Assembly (NCBI RefSeq): GCF_001640805.2
Contig: NC_066838.1
Span: 13,849,632-13,913,631 of the forward strand
Direction: 5' to 3'
Origin: Lates calcarifer
Taxonomy: Eukaryota > Chordata > Actinopteri > Centropomidae
DNA length: 64,000 nucleotides
Positions 28,601-39,700 of this stretch are shown here, piece after piece (the first letter of the stretch is position 1; each line of letters starts with the position of its first letter). A program made the position numbers and the translations under genes. The notes beneath the pieces are model-generated. The model was not told where the DNA came from. It made no database searches and worked only from the letters and a program-made list of their open reading frames with translations.

Positions 28601-31600
28601 ATAAGACAGTTACTATTTACTTGTTAATCCATGTAAGCCATTCATTAGTCTTGAGACCTTATCAACTGATAATGAACAGGGCATAAAGTCAGCATCTGTG
28701 ACACCACACACACACTCAGTGTTTACATGTGAATATACAGACTCTCAGTTTTCACCTTTTTTTGGGACAAACTCTCTGTCAGCACAGATTCAAAGAGCGT
28801 TTCTGACCTGCTTCTCAGCAAGTAGCTGCTCCTTCTCTTTTTGAGCAACCCTCAGGCTGGCTTTTAGTTCCTGGAGCTCCCTGCGGGTTTCACTAAGCTG
28901 AACCTGGGGGGCAGATATGAAATACAATGCTGAGTCACTTTAGACAAAAGCACCAAATGGATGTAAAATAAATCAAGTCTTTCTCACCCGGTTGCAATCC
29001 TTTTCTCTTCCAAGCTCAACCTCCAGCTTCACCCTCTCCATCCTCTCCTCCTGCAGCCTCTCCTCCATCCTCTGCATCTCTGCGTTGAGTTTCTCCAGAT
29101 GCTCGTGGTCCTTCTGGCAGGTGACACAAACACACACGTTTACTCAGTATATAACATGTTCTCCTCAGGCAGCGAAGTCACTGGACCATGTGTAATAATT
29201 TGACTTGACTTCACAGCTGCAGTGTACAATAAGATAAACAACATATATACCACTTGGGAGAATATTTCACCCTGAAGCCATCAAATGCTGTTTTGAAACA
29301 TAATTACATTTAACAACTGACACTGTAATACAAATATATTACATTTTCTAAATGATCTCCACTTCAGGTTCTATGATCTGTGGAGATGCAGTACCTCAGC
29401 AGTGCGCTGCAGGCTCTGCCTCTCCTGGGCCCAGTGGGCTCTTCCCTCTCTCAGGGCCAGACTGGAATCTGCGAGCTGAAGGGTGAGTTGGGCAGCCTGC
29501 AAACGAGCCTGGTGCAGTTCAGCCTGCCCGTGATCCCTCTGGGCTACCATGGCACTTAAATCGCTCTTCAAGCCCTCGGCAGCACGCTCACTCGTGTTCA
29601 GACGCTCCCGCAGGCTCCGCATCTCCTTCAGAGCTGCCTCACTCTCCGTCTGGTGGTACAGGAACAAGAAAGCATGTTTGGTTGAGTATATGGGATCTGC
29701 TACATGATGCCAGTTTTGAAAATACCTAATACTGAATATGAAATGACCAATGTTAAATCTAGCATAGTTTTAGGATGTGCTGGCATACAACTCTCTCTTA
29801 CGGCGTAATAGAGAGACTACATGCCTGCTCCAAATAAATTCTGATGTCAGGTGCAAATACTTCTCCGCTTTTTTTTTATTTCTCCAAATTCAGCATACAC
29901 AATGTCACCAATGTCTTAATTTCAACCATTCTTTCAATTACATGTCTGACCTCTTTCCTGTGGGCAGTGGTGAGTTTCTGGGTGAGGGTGGTGATGGTGT
30001 TTTGGAGCTGAAGGACACTGGTGTCTCTCTGGGCCAGTGAGTTCCTCAGGCCCTGGAACTCCTTAGACAGACTTCTGAGTTCAGCCTCTGTCTGTTCCAG
30101 CTTGGTCTAAAAGAAACAAATGACACAGATGGGAAAAGAGAAGGAGATGTATGAGAAAAGAACAAGAGAGATACAGGTTTTATTGATATACAGCATGTTC
30201 TGAACTGTTAAGTACCTGCAGGCTCTTCCTCTCGCTCTCTTCTTCTTTCCTCTGAGCTCCTGCCCTCTTTACTCTCTCCTTCATCCTGCACACACAGATT
30301 TGGTTACTGACAATCAAACGTATTCATGAGAGCAGTGTTACACTAAAAGTAGAAGGAAAGGAAACAAAGAGAGAGAAAAAAAGAAAATGTCAGACCTTTC
30401 CAACTCGGTCTCTCTTTCCACAGTTCTCTCTGTCAAGGTTTTGATGTCCTCCTCCAACTCTTGGATTCGTACTTCACTTGCCTCCCTTGCATCCAATAAA
30501 GCACTTTTCTCCTGGGCAAGTGATTCTCCTAAAGCCTGCTCCTCCTATCAGACCAGAGACATTTTGAATTTTAATAACACGCTATTTTAACATAATAACT
30601 CAGACATTTTCCTAAACTGCTGTTACTTAAAATCTTACACTGAACCTAGAATGATTTTGTTAAAACAGAGATTTTTCATCAGAGAGCAAAGGCACAGATA
30701 AAGAGGAAGCATGGAGATGGTTGTGGGCAAACTGGTCCTAATCAAATGATTTGCTTGTCATTTCCCTAGGCTTATACACCACCTTCTGCTTCCTCTCTAT
30801 CTCCTTGATCTTCTCTCGACACTGCTTCAGCTCTTCCTGCAGCCTGGCGATATCTTTTTCCAGCTCTTTGCGTCGCCTGTCCCAGGCCTCCCTTGCTCTC
30901 TTGTACTCTTCCTTCTCTCTCTCCCTTTGCCTGCTTGCCGCCTCCTGCACTTGCAGCAGCTCAGCCCGCTCCCGCAGACATTCCTGCAGGCGACTCTGAC
31001 AATAGACAGCAGATGGAGAATCATCAGGTAAACAACAGTATTGATTTCCCAGTGTATGTATTTTATCAGCGCTCATTAATTTTGCAAAACAGGAAACATA
31101 CTCTCCCCCACTACCTTATCTAGTCGATGCTTTCTGCATTTGTTATGCTCACCTGCAGCAGTTCAGCCCTGGGTACTACCAGCAGCATGCCTGTACCTAC
31201 TTCCTCTCCATGAGGCTCCTCCTCAAGGGTCACCAGATCCTCAAGAGGCTTTGGTGCACAGAAAGTAAATTTGGAGCTCCGGGAGCACACTTCTCCCTTA
31301 GCATCGACATACACAAACTCATACTCCTGGGAGCTGGGCTTGGGTAGGTATGAGGCTAAAAAGTGGGGGAAACAAGACAAGAATTATGTTGAAATTAATT
31401 TGCTGAGAAGCACAATTATCTTTCAGAGTAGCCCTGCTTTCATTCAGTGCCAGCTTTCCCATAATGCTTATGTAGGAAGTATGTGAAATTTAACTATCTC
31501 TGAATTTAATGATACAGACAGGAATTTATACAATACGACCCTATAAGACATTTATTTTACATTATATGGCTGACACTGTGACAAATAAAGCAGCATTTAC

Positions 31601-34540
31601 AAATGATACAACACTGCAAGTCTTCGTCTTTTATTTAATATTGCAGTTACACTGATTTATGAGTAGGTTGTTGCAATACAGCCTCCAGCCACAGGAGGCA
31701 GCACTAATATCGTTCAGCGCAGGTGAGCACACCTGAAATTACGCGCCATATTTGAATTTACAATGGCCGTAATTACCTCAATGGAGACCAGCTGTTCTCT
31801 TTGGAGTGAGTTGACGCTTTGTTACTTCGCGCCGGCCTGGAATAGATTTTTTTCCATCCTGAAACATCATTAAGACGACCGGCTTGCCTCGAGTGAGTTC
31901 TCGTTGTTATTATTTTCCCTTTAAGTACTTCACGAGCACAGAGCACTTTAAATAGGTGTGTCACTGAAACGGTGCTGTATCAGAGCAAGCTAACTCGTGT
32001 CACTTTAGCTTGCAATGTCTCTCAAAGTAGGTAATTTTTCTGCGGTGCTTAGAGAAATACCCGTATTTTCTGTGAGATATGTTTGTTTGCTGTTTTACCG
32101 GGGGGTTAGATGAGATTAGCCGCAGCATTATTACCTCTGCTGGACCTGTTTAGCATAATTTAGCATAAATTAACCGGAGCAAGTGAAAATGGTAAACGTT
32201 AACTTCCGCTTAACAGAAGATTGTCGTATTCATATGTTCTTCCTTGTATCACCAGCACATCGGAGAATTAACCAGGGTTTTGTTTAGAAACTTAGTAAAA
32301 CGTGTAACTTCACTGTGAGGACAGGACAAAATGGCTACTGAGTTCAGTCGTTTAGGTCAGTCAGGCTAGCTCTAGCAAGCTAACTGCTCATTTAACAACA
32401 ACATTTCGAAAGCTACTGTATTTTGATACATGTTAAATACATAAGATTCATGCTGATACGGGTTTTGCGGTCGCTTCCAGTGTTTGGATGAAGCTAACGC
32501 TAGCCGAAACTAGCCAAATATCACAGAGCTACATTAGAAACCGCATAGACGACAGTATTAAAGTAATGGTGGTTACTATGTCGTTAGTCAACAGGTGGTG
32601 GGTACACTGCAAAATATAAATTATGCGCTTATTGATAATCTGGAGCTTTAGAAGCATGAAATCTGATTGTGAAGGAAGGGTGGCCGACTCACCGGCAATA
32701 GCGTCCTTTTGCCGACGCTGGTTAAAACAAGTCTTGCCTACTTTGTTAAAATGGGGCATGGTTAGAGAGGCAAGGAGTCGTACTTTTACAGTTTAACACT
32801 AACGTCCAGTATCAAGGCAAGCATCAACATCTAAGCATAAACATCTTGTTAACTGATGCTATATCTGTGCCTTTTGACTCACAGAAGTCTTAGTAACCCT
32901 CCCATCAGAAAAGTGCTTTGGCCCTTGTTACAGCCTAGTCCAAACTTGAAGTCTGCATTGTGCAAACACTGAAAATCTGATGCTGCAGGAGATTTATTTT
33001 ATTCAGTCTTTAACTTTTGAAATGAAAAATTATTGCATATCTGTAGATTTGGGATTTTTCATTGAGGGACAAGGCATATTTTAAGAATTTCTAACCACAT
33101 AAATGAATTATTTTATGATGAAACCATATCACAACATAAGTTTCTATGCAAAACAAAGTCTATTTAGGGTATGGATTTTAACTGGTTTCTTGATTAGTTG
33201 TACTATAAGCTATTATAAATTATTATATTATTAACTTCCAGCTTATTGACTAGTTTGCATATTTGTTCATGTTTCCATATTCTTGATTCTCTGTTTCATT
33301 TTATCCCCCTTTCACAGAACATACCAGGAACTGGAAATATTATGCCTCCAGCTTCCCACTGTGACCGGAGAGCAGCTAGCCACAGTCTGTGACTTCACCC
33401 AGCCCATAAAGTAAGCTAATCTAATATTATCCTTATCTCACACAGGCCATAGCTTCATGGGTAGAATGATTTACTTTGAATTTCTGTTCCACAACACATG
33501 TGCAGTAAAGGGGGTAAGATGGAAAACAGACAGGAAGGATGACATACAGCAAAGTTTATGAGCTGTATTGTTACTTAAAGCACCATCTTAGGTCACAGTG
33601 CAGGCAAGCGTCTTTTTAAATCACTGCATCAATGGTGATAAGGGACCATCAGCAGTTTTTTTAGACTTTCTTTCCACTGCTATTCTTCCAGTGAAGAATG
33701 ACATCGACAGTATGCTTAACTTAGTGATAAATCACTCCACCAGGGGTCAATGCCACACCTGCTGCACACGTGCCCCTCACACTGAATCAGGCTTATCAGC
33801 TGCCACTGACAGGCAGGACAGAGTGAACACTGTATTTGCCAGTGAGTAGTGGTGGTCAGAGCAGGCTTTGAGCCACTGTCTTTGTCATCCTCATTACTCA
33901 ACCTCCTGCTTACTAAAGAAATTTATTCAAACCATCACACAGACTGTCTGTGTTAGACCAGGCCAAGTGGGATATTTGTCTTCTGCGCAGGATATTTTCC
34001 CTTTTACATCTGTGGAAATTCTCTTTTAACTGAGAAATAACTGACATTTCTTTCCACAGTTGCTAGCCCTTTGTACAACAGAGCAATTCAATTTACAGAA
34101 ACATCAATCTCCTGCTGAAGGTTTTATGTGCGGATCTAAGCACTGTACTGTATAGATTCTGGCTAACTATGGGAAATAAAATGCAGCTAGAAAATAAGGA
34201 CAGGAGTACCTTGGAAATGCACACAGCAGTTGACATCTGTGCCCTCTTGATAGTCAGCTGGGGCTGAGGCCCATACAAATGTGTGGTATTCCTTCACTGA
34301 TGACCATCCCACCTGTGGAAGAAAACATGCCCATGCTGTTATTTTGCAATTGAATATACATACTCTTTATTCACTTGATATTTGTGACAGTCATCATGTT
34401 AACAATACCTTGAAGAGCCCTATCCAGTCATTGCTGGCCCAGTTGTGCTCAGAGCTCAGTGTGTAGTGGCAATCGACTCTACTCTGAGGGAAGTAACTGC
34501 AGCCCACGTTCCTAAACTCCACCCGCCAAGCCTTGTCCAT
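25588..34540 (-). CDS. calcoco1: Calcium-binding and coiled-coil domain protein 1 (CoCoA), 14 coding exons
   Basis: SKICH-domain selective autophagy receptor (ER and Golgi turnover in mammals), also described as a coiled-coil coactivator of nuclear receptors. CDS complement(join(25588..25615, 27055..27146, 27407..27654, 27835..27922, 28808..28903, 28988..29113, 29395..29649, 29951..30106, 30216..30285, 30396..30544, 30783..30995, 31153..31355, 34210..34312, 34409..34540)) totals 1,959 nt, 652 residues plus TAA, all junctions in phase. SKICH about 6-116 ([38 protein letters not shown]); LLVVP linker about 135; coiled coil about 140-515; acidic SDSEDE and [12 protein letters not shown] region typical of CALCOCO1. 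ATG at 34540 has a strong context (gccATGg), with an upstream in-frame stop in the 5' UTR. The mammalian C-terminal zinc finger is absent. CALCOCO2 and TAX1BP1 are less likely because [13 protein letters not shown] and the SDSEDE segment fit CALCOCO1. Which fish copy (a or b) is not determinable. Confidence 0.93.
26025..26270 (+). mobile_element. Non-autonomous repeat copy A (GTAACTAAGT family)
   Basis: Starts GGTAGAGAGTAACTAAGTAG and continues TTTACTCAGGTAATATG, CTACTTTCTACTCCACTGCA and TTTATCAGGCGGCTGTG. Strongly resembles a very common teleost interspersed element; the 3' part is missing. Same family as 26525-26740 and 36311-36742. Confidence 0.65.
26525..26740 (-). mobile_element. Non-autonomous repeat copy B (inverted, partial)
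   Basis: Read on the - strand it matches the internal part of the same family (AGTAGTTAAAACTAACTTGA, CAGTAAAATACTTACTTG, CATTCTTCTGCAGAACAAGT). Opposite in orientation to copy A, about 250 bases away. Confidence 0.55.
27055..27146 (-). CDS. calcoco1: calcoco1 coding exon 13: pre-C-terminal segment
   Basis: Residues 614-643: [20 protein letters not shown] then [10 protein letters not shown]. Corresponds to the GGEEANLLLPEL region of mammalian CALCOCO1. Confidence 0.88.
27407..27654 (-). CDS. calcoco1: calcoco1 coding exon 12: acidic/proline-rich region
   Basis: Residues 531-613: [50 protein letters not shown]. The SDSEDE and (V)VI.QPAP signatures are those of CALCOCO1. Probably an unstructured activation region. 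Relatively GC-rich. Confidence 0.92.
27835..27922 (-). CDS. calcoco1: calcoco1 coding exon 11: end of coiled coil
   Basis: Residues 502-530: [20 protein letters not shown] then WSTALTAST. Follows the coiled coil, with an acceptor CTACAG. Confidence 0.9.
28808..28903 (-). CDS. calcoco1: calcoco1 coding exon 10: coiled coil
   Basis: Residues 470-501: [20 protein letters not shown] and [12 protein letters not shown]. Very close to the mammalian CALCOCO1 segment and the best single discriminator from CALCOCO2 and TAX1BP1. Confidence 0.93.
28988..29113 (-). CDS. calcoco1: calcoco1 coding exon 9: coiled coil
   Basis: Residues 428-469: [20 protein letters not shown] ... [11 protein letters not shown]. 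126 nt, phase 0. Confidence 0.9.
29395..29649 (-). CDS. calcoco1: calcoco1 coding exon 8: coiled coil
   Basis: Residues 343-427: [57 protein letters not shown]. The RDxTxAELHxxRLE-type segment is conserved in CALCOCO1. Confidence 0.92.
29951..30106 (-). CDS. calcoco1: calcoco1 coding exon 7: coiled coil
   Basis: Residues 291-342: [20 protein letters not shown] ... [12 protein letters not shown]. 156 nt, phase 0 on both sides. Confidence 0.9.
30216..30285 (-). CDS. calcoco1: calcoco1 coding exon 6: coiled coil
   Basis: Residues 267 (split) to 290: [20 protein letters not shown]. 70-nt exon with consensus splice sites. Confidence 0.88.
30396..30544 (-). CDS. calcoco1: calcoco1 coding exon 5: coiled coil
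   Basis: Residues 218-266: [20 protein letters not shown] ... [20 protein letters not shown]. The equivalent stretch in mammals is LEDDIQTISEK..., supporting the identity. Confidence 0.9.
30783..30995 (-). CDS. calcoco1: calcoco1 coding exon 4: coiled coil
   Basis: Residues 147-217. Begins [15 protein letters not shown] and is rich in Glu, Lys, Arg and Gln with heptad spacing of Leu and Ile ([15 protein letters not shown]). Confidence 0.9.
31153..31355 (-). CDS. calcoco1: calcoco1 coding exon 3: SKICH end and LVV linker
   Basis: Residues 79-146: [43 protein letters not shown]. The LLVVP segment is at the position of the LVV (CLIR) motif of CALCOCO2. Preceded by a 2.85-kb intron that contains an antisense exon-like island. 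Confidence 0.93.
31690..32560. other. CpG-containing block inside calcoco1 intron 3
   Basis: Contains GCGCGCC-like and GCGCCGGCC segments and a GTGAGT donor-like site at about 31884. It may be a promoter for a + strand nested transcript using the island at 33318, but no coding start fits the frame. Confidence 0.25.
33318..33410 (+). other. Exon-like island antisense to calcoco1
   Basis: Segment flanked by TTTCACAG and GTAAGC, GC-richer than its surroundings, open in one frame as [20 protein letters not shown]... ending DFTQPIK. The next codon is TAA if the donor is not used. No family is recognised and no matching first exon with a start codon was found upstream. Could be a non-coding or terminal exon of a nested transcript, or chance. 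Confidence 0.3.
34210..34312 (-). CDS. calcoco1: calcoco1 coding exon 2: SKICH domain
   Basis: Residues 45-78, [16 protein letters not shown] through NCCVHFQ. Canonical acceptor and CAAG|GTACTC donor. Confidence 0.92.
34409..34540 (-). CDS. calcoco1: calcoco1 coding exon 1: start of SKICH domain
   Basis: Residues 1-44, [20 protein letters not shown] through NDWIGLFK. The exon also carries 33 nt of 5' UTR up to the acceptor at 34573. Confidence 0.92.
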
Positions 34541-35639
34541 GGCAACACACAACAAAGGCAGGCTATTTTGCACCTACAGGGGAAAAAAAACACAATGTTC
34601 AAAGTTGAATTGATTTTTTTTTTTTTTGGATACTTACTACAGGTTTGAGGTAGAAACTGACTTTCGATGAGCTAATTGTGAAATGGGTAAGAGGTGACTG
34701 CTGGAAAACAAACAACAGAGAGCTACAGTCTGTGAATATTTATTTAGGGTAAGAAGATAGCCTGACTGAGTGCACACTTGAGGAATGGCTACCAGAACTA
34801 AACCTCAGTGACAGTATGGCCTTTGAGCAACATGACATATTACATGTTTGTCACCAGGGCTATTTCAGTCATCGTCAAAATCATCTGCTATTGTACACTG
34901 TCACATGCAGGACAAGGTGTCTGGGGCCTCCAGCAATGTAGGGTCTCAAATTCCACTGGCAGATGCTCTCCATGAATTTTAAAGAATTCCTGCTTGCAGT
35001 TAAACACACCACTTTGAGACATGTGCAACTTTCAGACAGCATTATTTATTCATTTTGCATTGTGTGTTGGGGTATTGACTCCAGTATAGGTCAAAGTTGA
35101 TGTACCCTGGCATGGCAGAAATTCAACTTTCCCACAGACACATGAAAACAGTAAACCAGGGCAAAAGAAACACATAATAGTGCAGCAGAAATTGTTAGCA
35201 GAGAAATGTGACATGTGCAAGGGAGAAAACACTTAATTTTGTTTACAGTGTCCATGTGCTGCAGTTTATAACTCTATCCTCGGCTACAGTCATAATGTAA
35301 TTGATTTACAGAGGTCTGAAGTTTTCTATTTTAAGATAGCATCCTCCTAAACTGAGGTATGAAGAGAAGAAACTTCTGTAGTGTAAATATTGCAGAGCAT
35401 TTTCCAGATGCCGGCGAAATCCACCGATCAGAGGGACGGAAATATACAGAAGCTTTCCGAGGGTTCAGATTACACAGCACGAGGCTTGAGGCCCAACAGT
35501 AGCACATGTCGACAAAACAGTGTGGCATGCATATCGACGCAAGCTTAGCAAGACAATCGTGTAATCAAAGCCATTACTAGGTAGACTTGATCCTGTGCTG
35601 GTTAATTATCATCGTCCAATTAGTTTAATGTGACGCGCG

Positions 35640-36010
35640 TGCACGTGAAACGGAGACAATAACAGGCTTTGTTAACTACAAAAGACATCTGCGCACATTA
35701 TCTCGGCCGTCTCTGATGTCTCGCTTACCTTTATCGCCCTCACCTCTCTGCAAACAGTCTACACGAGCCGTTTTTCTGTCAGATGCTGGATTCACAGACC
35801 GTGAGAAAACAACAAAAACACGAGCGACACAGACGTGTTCTCCTCCCTGGACTCAGTTGCTCCACTAACCCGAAACAATAACAAAAAACCAAAGCAAAAC
35901 ATAAGCATGACAGCCTCACTTTCCACTGTGGAATTGTGGGAGCTGTTGTTCACCACGTGGATAAAACAACGCTGAAATACCCCACTTTAAACTACAATCC
36001 CCAAGCTCAT
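35640..36010. promoter_or_regulatory. calcoco1: calcoco1 promoter, possibly bidirectional
   Basis: CpG-containing block with two ZNF143/Staf-like motifs in opposite orientation (GAATTGTGGGAGCTGTTGTT at about 35931, ACTACAATCCCCAAG at 35991) and CACGTG E-boxes at 35642 and 35954. ZNF143 sites are frequent in vertebrate bidirectional promoters. No TATA box stands out. Confidence 0.5.
35729..35865 (-). other. calcoco1: calcoco1 non-coding first exon (5' UTR)
   Basis: On the - strand the sequence ends GATAAAG|GTAAGC, a strong donor, in a GC-richer block. Splicing to the acceptor at 34573 places a 5' UTR exon here, with an in-frame TAG upstream of the ATG. The upstream boundary is approximate because the transcription start is unknown. 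Confidence 0.55.
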
Positions 36011-36310
36011 AGCGGACTAGCTCAGGTCGCACTTGGACGTAATATGACGCTCGTCATCGGCCGTCGTTGTTTTTCTCATCGGATGATGAAAGCACAGGGG
36101 GCCACTGGTTGTCTGACAGTGATGTGGAGACGGACCAGTGGAAATCAGTGCGATGAGAAAAACAATGATCAGCGGGTGCGACAGCAAAACGAGTGCGTGC
36201 AGACTGGGAGAGAAATTTGATTCTTGTTCACTTGTAGTTGGGATTTCATGTTGATTTGCAACCGTTCTTCTCAGAGGCTGCAAACAATGTTTTGCTGAAT
36301 CTTTACCATT

Positions 36311-36742
36311 GCTGTGGTGGATTGTAACTAAGTGCACTTACTGAAGTACTGAACGTTAATGCAAAACGTATTCACAACTCACTATTCTTCTTTTGTATTT
36401 TACTTAAGTTTTTCTATGATGTGTTACTTTCTAATTTTACTCCACTATATTTTGGAGGCAAATATTGTAGTTTATACTTCACTATATTTATTTTAAAGCT
36501 TTAGTTACTGGTTATTTTGCAGATTATGAAATATAAATGAACAAATTATGATAGATTAGATTACTCATTCTGCATAATGAGTACTTTTATGTTGTACTTC
36601 TATGTTTTGATGCTGCAAAACTTTTTGTACTTCAAGAAGCAATTTGAATGCACAACCTTTACTTGCAATACTAATTGTACACTATAGCATTGGTACTTGG
36701 TACATAAGTGAAGGATCTAAATACTTCTTCCACCACTCCTGT
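36311..36742 (+). mobile_element. Non-autonomous repeat copy C (near full length)
   Basis: Starts GTGGTGGATTGTAACTAAGT and ends ATACTTCTTCCACCACT, so the ends form short inverted repeats (GTGGTGGA / TCCACCAC). Internal landmarks are ACTCCACTATATTTTGGAGG and CATTCTGCATAATGAGTACT. No open frame, so it is a MITE-type fossil just beyond the calcoco1 promoter. Confidence 0.7.
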
Positions 36743-39700
36743 ATTGTGACTGCTTTGTTATTGTCAATGTTATTAATGGCCTACGGCTTATTTCCCATGC
36801 AGGTGGAAGGTAGACAATGTACGCTATGAAAGCTATTTAATTTGAATGACAAAGTACGAACAATTCTCTGTAACCTGCACAAAACCTGTGCAATTTTACA
36901 GTTCTTTGAATTTTCCTAATCTGCTGCATCGATGTCCTGCAGTGGCATGTTCCACTTCAGCAGGTTTACCAGTTATAGTGCAGCAGTTTGCTCACCTGTA
37001 GACACAGAAACAGATATTTTGACATCGGTCCATGTTCCACATTTGATGGGAGATTTTAGTTTTATTCAGAAAAATTTCCCAAATAACCCAGTAATTGTAC
37101 TTGTAGGAATGTGCCCCAGTTTGGCAACTGATTTGAGAGACATCTCACATCTCTTAATGTGTCTTCTGAACGTGGGGGCACAAATAAACCAGCATGATGT
37201 TATGGTGCCAGACAGCAGATGGCAGTACACCATCTTGAAAACCCAGTGCTTTGCATTCAGGTTGCCACATGCAGACCATATCCCTGAAACCTCTAAAACA
37301 CACAGTGCATGCTCTTTAGCTTCCTGAGACTGTTCCATGGCCTTGTGGAGTAATCTTAGAGTATTTACATAATGTAGGCATTACATAAAAGGAATATAGT
37401 ATTTAATTAAGCTGCAGTATGAGAGACATTAAAATTGCTTAAAGGCAACATCCCCCTCAACTTTGCATTAATTAAGCTTGGTGGAATTAAGGTCCTGGAA
37501 ATATTACAACAGAACAGCAAAGCATATGCGTGGCTGAGCAAGTAGATGACAATGCCCCAGGATGAAGAAAACATACTGTGACATTGTGGAGTGGCACTGT
37601 ATTACTGCAGTTTGTTAAATTGTTTGTCTTGGACCAAAATGCATAATTGTGAGTTTTTAAATGAAATGCATAGTTAAGATATTGGTTTTTGCCATTAAAG
37701 GTGAACATGATCTGAACTGATTTAAATTTAAATAAGGATTAAAACTGATGATTAATGGAATAAAAAAAAAAAATCCTCCATTTCAGTATGCTCAGTACAC
37801 TCAGCATGAGGCAGTTGGCTGCCCATAACCACAAAAAAAGCGAAAACTCAGATCATAGAAGTGGAAATTAAAGTTAATATTTAAGATTTAAAGTCATCAT
37901 GCCTCAGTAGTTGCATCTTAAATAATGTTCATCCTTTACTATTATAGTTATCGATGTTCTCATACCGCCTATAGCCTGCTTATTTATCTCTGTCCATTGA
38001 TGAGTCAATCCAGTCACACAGTACTTTACTCCTCCTCAATTAGTAAGTCCAGTTTGGCTAATTTAGTCTGTTGAAGACACTATAAGGACGCTTCATGTAA
38101 TTTTATGCCGACGGACAGTCGATGTTGAGACCCTATAAATTGTGTTTAAGTGGATTAATAGTGTGCTGAGCTTGTGTGAGCAAAGTGGTGCTGGAAGAAG
38201 TGGCTGTCTATGCAGTGGGATAATTAAATAGGTTGTACTGCAATGACTAGCTTATTCAGTAGCCATTGTTTACATGTTTGTCTTAGGCTAGGATATTAGG
38301 ATATAAAAAATACAACCACAAGAGTAAAAATGGGTGTCTTGCTTCAGCTTTATTTTTTATGGTTTCTGTGAACTATAATGAATTAATCATGTACTCTTGT
38401 CTCCTACTGGCTTTGTACATGTTTTGCTTATAGGTTGCAGTTTTGTGCTACTGTTATCTCAGGAAACATTATGGCAAACCTCCGATAGCCTTGACTTTGA
38501 AGCGTCACTGTTGTGTGAAGTTAGAAGATGGCTGCGCAGTAGGAATGTGAGGCTTCACCCTAATAGAGACTAGACTGAAAGTGGATTGTCCATGAAACTG
38601 CTTGATCTTGACCTGGATGCCTGCTGTTATGGCTCCTCTGTCTGTCATAAGCCCCCACCCCCAACAACTGCACATACACACACGCCATTTGACTTTATAC
38701 TTTTTTCTTTGGGAAGTATAAACTGCATGAATATCAACACTGTTAAGCTTTAGGTAGAAAGAAAAACACTGTCAACTGTTCTGGCACAAAAGCCTCGGCA
38801 TGCAGTTTATTTATTGGCTGTAGAACTATTCCACACAAATTTAATCCCTGTCGTCTGCCGATTTCTAGCAACCTGGCTTGGAATTCCTCTCAATATAAGA
38901 AAATGGTATAGCCCCTGAGTGCTACTGCAGTTTTATTACCTGACGTGGTCTGTCTGAATATAGCTTACCACATGTCTCATTCAAAGGGAATGGCAGGTAT
39001 GTGTCACTAGTCATAAATTGCAGCTTGCCTTCAGCAGTAATCAGTTGCCAAGGAAACCTCAAATGGGATTATGACCTTCTGTTGTGTGTAGACAAGTAAA
39101 CTGTTAGAGTTGTCAACATCCAAGAGACAAACATTAAAGATTTATGTCGACAAACAATTTATTTCCTCATCACACTAAATTAACGTATGATGTGTCTCGT
39201 GTGGGAGTAGAGCACTTAGAATACAAGTCAGTGCAGTGGTCTATCAAGATGTTATTTAAAGTAGTATGAGCATTTTTGGGTTAAATATTGCCCATCACTG
39301 TGGGATCAGTGATGTAATCAGTGAGGGCTGCGTGACCATTTAGTTATGGAAAGGCATTAGAAGGGTAGAAAACAAAGAAAGAAGGAGCAGGAGCAGAGTG
39401 CCTGGAAGGAGGGCAGAGTGTTGGGAGGGCGGAGATGGAGAAATGGGGGACGGTAGTATTTAGTATGCACGGCCAAGCTGCCCCATCTGCTTAGCGCAGC
39501 AGTCCCTGTCGTATAACTGTCTACAGGCCGTGGGCCACATAAAGAATGTCTCAGATTTGATGTAATTCCGCAAAATTAATGACAGCTTTACTCGGTATGG
39601 GCCGTGAGGGAATGATTAGTGTTTGATCGTCCATCTGATCAGTTCCCTTGGCTGGCTGCAGGAGAGATGCTCCACTATATACCGGCATGCTGCCTATGGC

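Noticed and set aside
31763..31873. 36-codon ATG frame ([14 protein letters not shown]) as first exon of a nested gene
   Set aside because: It stops before the candidate donor at about 31884 and is not in frame with the island at 33318.
35936..36220. 94-codon + strand frame at the calcoco1 promoter as first exon of a divergent gene
   Set aside because: No recognisable protein, and no donor that convincingly links it in phase to 61881.
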